Shown one piece after another: positions 62,315 through 64,000 of a stretch of 64,000 nt of DNA. Location: contig JASLYX010000001.1 in assembly GCA_030739585.1 (NCBI GenBank), positions 62,001 to 126,000 on the forward strand, in the 5' to 3' direction. The DNA comes from Candidatus Bathyarchaeota archaeon (GTDB lineage Archaea; Thermoproteota; Bathyarchaeia; TCS64). The notes under the pieces were generated by a model. The model did no database searches and was not told the DNA's origin. It was given only the letters and a program-made list of their open reading frames with translations. Each line of letters begins with the position of its first letter. Within the stretch, counting starts at the first letter, position 1. The translations under genes and the position numbers were made by a program.

Positions 62315-63085
62315 TCATTTGATCTTGTAGTAATAGACCGCCACGATCACTGCTACAAGAACTATAAGTGCTCCTCCCCCGTATGCAACGTAGGTAATCA
62401 GTGTGGCCTTCCCCTTATCCTCTTCGAGCCCCTCTTGGAGCTCCTCTAAATCCGCTAGAATTTCTTGGTGCTTGTCCGCGGCCTCAAGTTTTTCGCCTTG
62501 GAGCGTGAGGATCATCCGTCTGTCGTGGATATCATCCTCTGTGTGACAGACTGCGCAGGCTTTCGACTCAATCTCAAAAGTATGACTCTTTTCGTATAGA
62601 TGACAATCGCTACATTTGACTCCTGAGCTGGCATGAGTCCCATTCAGGAACCCCTCGTACCTATGTTCACCTTCTGAGCCCGTGTGGCATCCCCCACACA
62701 GCTCAGGGGATGTGTTCACCGTCATCGTCAATCCCGCCTCATGGCAGGCCTCACAGGTGACTCCCTCTGAGGCGTACTTCCCTGATGCGGCGTCGAATCC
62801 CGTGGTATGACACTCGAGGCATTCTGATGGGCTACCCTGTGATTGCCACTCACTTTGAAATGCCTCATTCGCGAAGGCATTAGCCATGGGCGAATCCTTC
62901 CACTGCTCGTATTCGACCTCGTGACACTCTTTGCAAGTCTCAGAGCCGACATACTCATCTATGCTCTGAGCTATCACTGTAAAATTCGCCCCCAGCAATA
63001 GGATACCTGAGAGCGATATTGCAATTAGACAGGCGCTGACCATGAATCTCATACGGTTTCTCTTGGTGCGCGCAGACATGAACAT
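62315..63085 (-). CDS. Hexaheme cytochrome c with C-terminal anchor
   Basis: 256 residues. N-terminal helix (MVSACLIAISLSGILLLGAN) as signal peptide, six CXXCH sites (CKECH, CLECH, CEACH, CGGCH, CSDCH, CAVCH) with distal histidines in between, then an amphipathic helical stretch and a terminal helix TYVAYGGGALIVLVAVIVAV. It resembles tetraheme/multiheme c554-like domains. Probably carries electrons outside the membrane from the Rieske/cytochrome b complex. Heme attachment needs the Ccm genes encoded nearby. Confidence 0.93.
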   Translation of the reverse strand: MFMSARTKRNRMRFMVSACLIAISLSGILLLGANFTVIAQSIDEYVGSETCKECHEVEYEQWKDSPMANAFANEAFQSEWQSQGSPSECLECHTTGFDAASGKYASEGVTCEACHEAGLTMTVNTSPELCGGCHTGSEGEHRYEGFLNGTHASSGVKCSDCHLYEKSHTFEIESKACAVCHTEDDIHDRRMILTLQGEKLEAADKHQEILADLEELQEGLEEDKGKATLITYVAYGGGALIVLVAVIVAVYYYKIK

Positions 63086-63328
63086 TAGATGTCATCCTCT
63101 GAATTCTAAGGAGTTATCGTGTTTCAGCATTTATGTATTTCTTTCCTTTCCCTTGTTTTTTTTTACTAAGATGAAAGAAATACTTCCTTAACCTTTCTTA
63201 AAATGAGATTTGATCCTTTGAATGATTTACAGATTGATCATAATTCATATCTTGACTAGAAGAAAAGGCATAACATCCCTAGTTCTCCTAAATCCCATGT
63301 TAACAGATAGATTCAAAAACTTGGGGTA

Positions 63329-63781
63329 ATGTTCAAGGTATCGATCCGAATGCTGGAAACAAAAGGCAAACAGACTACCATTTATCTACTATTCTCACTT
63401 ATGATTTTTATGTTAGTTACCAACTCATCTTCAACTACCGAGAGTAGAGCTATACCTGAATATGTGAGAGAACTCCCGAAGGCGTTAAAGGGGGTCTGTA
63501 AGGTCTGTCACGTAAGAGCCTCCGGGGGACCTTTGAACAGCTATGGGGACGATTTCGAATCGTCCGGTAGGCGCACCAGTGCTTTAAACGATCTTGACTC
63601 CGACGCCGATGGTTTCAGCAACGCGGAAGAGCTGGCGGCGGGGTCCCTTCCAGGAGATCAGGATTCTACGCCAACGAGTAAGAATAAAGGAATCAACTTA
63701 TACCTGCTGATGGGCGGGGCAAGTGTGCTCCTCATAATAGCCAGTGTGGCGTTTAGGGCGAGAAACCCCCCTGACTCCTAG
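63329..63781 (+). CDS. Small monoheme cytochrome-like protein with EF-hand-like loop
   Basis: 150 residues. N-terminal signal helix IYLLFSLMIFMLVTNSSS, one heme site GVCKVCHVRASGGPLNSYG near residue 57, a DLDSDADGFSNAEEL calcium-binding-like (thrombospondin type-3/EF-hand) loop near 87-101, and a C-terminal helix YLLMGGASVLLIIASVAF. The heme motif followed by GGPLN.YG occurs in small exported cytochromes of anaerobes. Divergent from the hexaheme gene. Confidence 0.85.
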   Translation: MFKVSIRMLETKGKQTTIYLLFSLMIFMLVTNSSSTTESRAIPEYVRELPKALKGVCKVCHVRASGGPLNSYGDDFESSGRRTSALNDLDSDADGFSNAEELAAGSLPGDQDSTPTSKNKGINLYLLMGGASVLLIIASVAFRARNPPDS

Positions 63782-63883
63782 CCGAGAATACCACATAATG
63801 GACATTTTGTCTTAAGCAATCTTATTATTCTACTTCTCCGGGCTAGATAGTGGAATCCCCCCCTGAAAATAATCCCAACCTCG

Positions 63884-64000
63884 GTGAGTCATCTGGTTAA
63901 AACTAAAGGATTGGCGCTCCTCTCGGGCGGTCTCGACAGCACCCTCGCAGTCAAGGCAATGGTGGACCAGGGATTAGAGATCGAGGCGGTCCACTTTACG
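63884..64000 (+). CDS. PP-loop ATPase, N-terminus (cut by window end)
   Basis: Thirty-nine codons from GTG 63884: VSHLVKTKGLALLSGGLDST then LAVKAMVDQGLEIEAVHFT. SGGLDST is the PP-loop of ATP pyrophosphatases; the whole stretch looks like MnmA/ThiI/TtuA-type tRNA thiolation enzymes. Only the first domain strand is present, so the exact family is open. Confidence 0.75.
   Translation, partial: MSHLVKTKGLALLSGGLDSTLAVKAMVDQGLEIEAVHFT

Noticed and set aside
1-64000. CRISPR arrays, insertion sequences, integrases or attachment sites.
   Set aside because: I saw no regularly spaced repeat, transposase, integrase or tRNA-flanking duplication; I cannot exclude short degenerate elements.

Overview
The window is chromosomal DNA of an archaeon. 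Transcription factor B, RadA, proteasome alpha, the archaeal CCA-adding enzyme, TiaS, an UPF0200/UPF0201 pair, 2',3'-cyclic phosphodiesterase and F420-0:gamma-glutamyl ligase are all archaeal hallmarks, and many genes sit 25-50 bases behind TATA-like boxes. No 16S rRNA or other lineage marker is present, so I do not name a lineage; a deep TACK/Asgard-type anaerobe or facultative respirer fits. Genes are intact but loosely packed. Several spacers of 0.3-1.1 kb hold reading frames broken by stops and frameshifts, i.e. decayed genes.

Layout. 0-9 kb: a DHDPS-family lyase, a YbaK deacylase, and then homologues of all three bacillithiol biosynthesis enzymes. BshA (glycosyltransferase, + strand) faces a minus-strand operon of a PIG-L deacetylase (BshB-type), an amidohydrolase and BshC (cysteine-adding enzyme carrying a zinc-ribbon insert). 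9-19 kb: peptidase S9, HxlB, a decayed region, tRNA-Pro(GGG), a small kinase, CCA-adding enzyme, ThpR, an EamA transporter and UPF0200/UPF0201. 19-28 kb: an electron-transfer block, HdrC-HdrB-HdrA/QmoA-like-QmoB-like (HdrA+MvhD fusion), followed by glutamate dehydrogenase and an NfnAB/SudAB-type flavoprotein pair. 28-44 kb: mostly housekeeping (TFB, Nnr, Lrp-type RAM domain, HTH-CBS regulator, TiaS, nitroreductase, prolyl oligopeptidase, two DUF4438 proteins, PsmA, RadA, UppP, CofE), plus a broken surface-protein gene. 44-51 kb: a PadR-controlled operon of LolD-type ATPase, exported CARDB-like protein, MacB/FtsX permease and Yip1 protein, then a PqqB-like hydrolase, a HemK-type methyltransferase and a FUN14 protein. 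51-64 kb: a c-type cytochrome region with ccmF-ccmH convergent to ccmC-ccmD-ccmE-ccmA-ccmB, a heme o synthase, a thioredoxin-fold protein, a Rieske protein, cytochrome b, a hexaheme cytochrome c and a monoheme cytochrome; the window ends inside a PP-loop ATPase gene.

Working together: the Ccm genes can attach heme to the two c-type cytochromes, which with Rieske/cytochrome b suggest a membrane quinol-oxidising chain. The Hdr/Qmo-like and NfnAB-like complexes are cytoplasmic thiol/disulfide, ferredoxin and NAD(P)H electron carriers. A bacillithiol-like low-molecular-weight thiol would be a natural cytoplasmic redox buffer. The bsh set in an archaeon is the observation I consider most worth following up.
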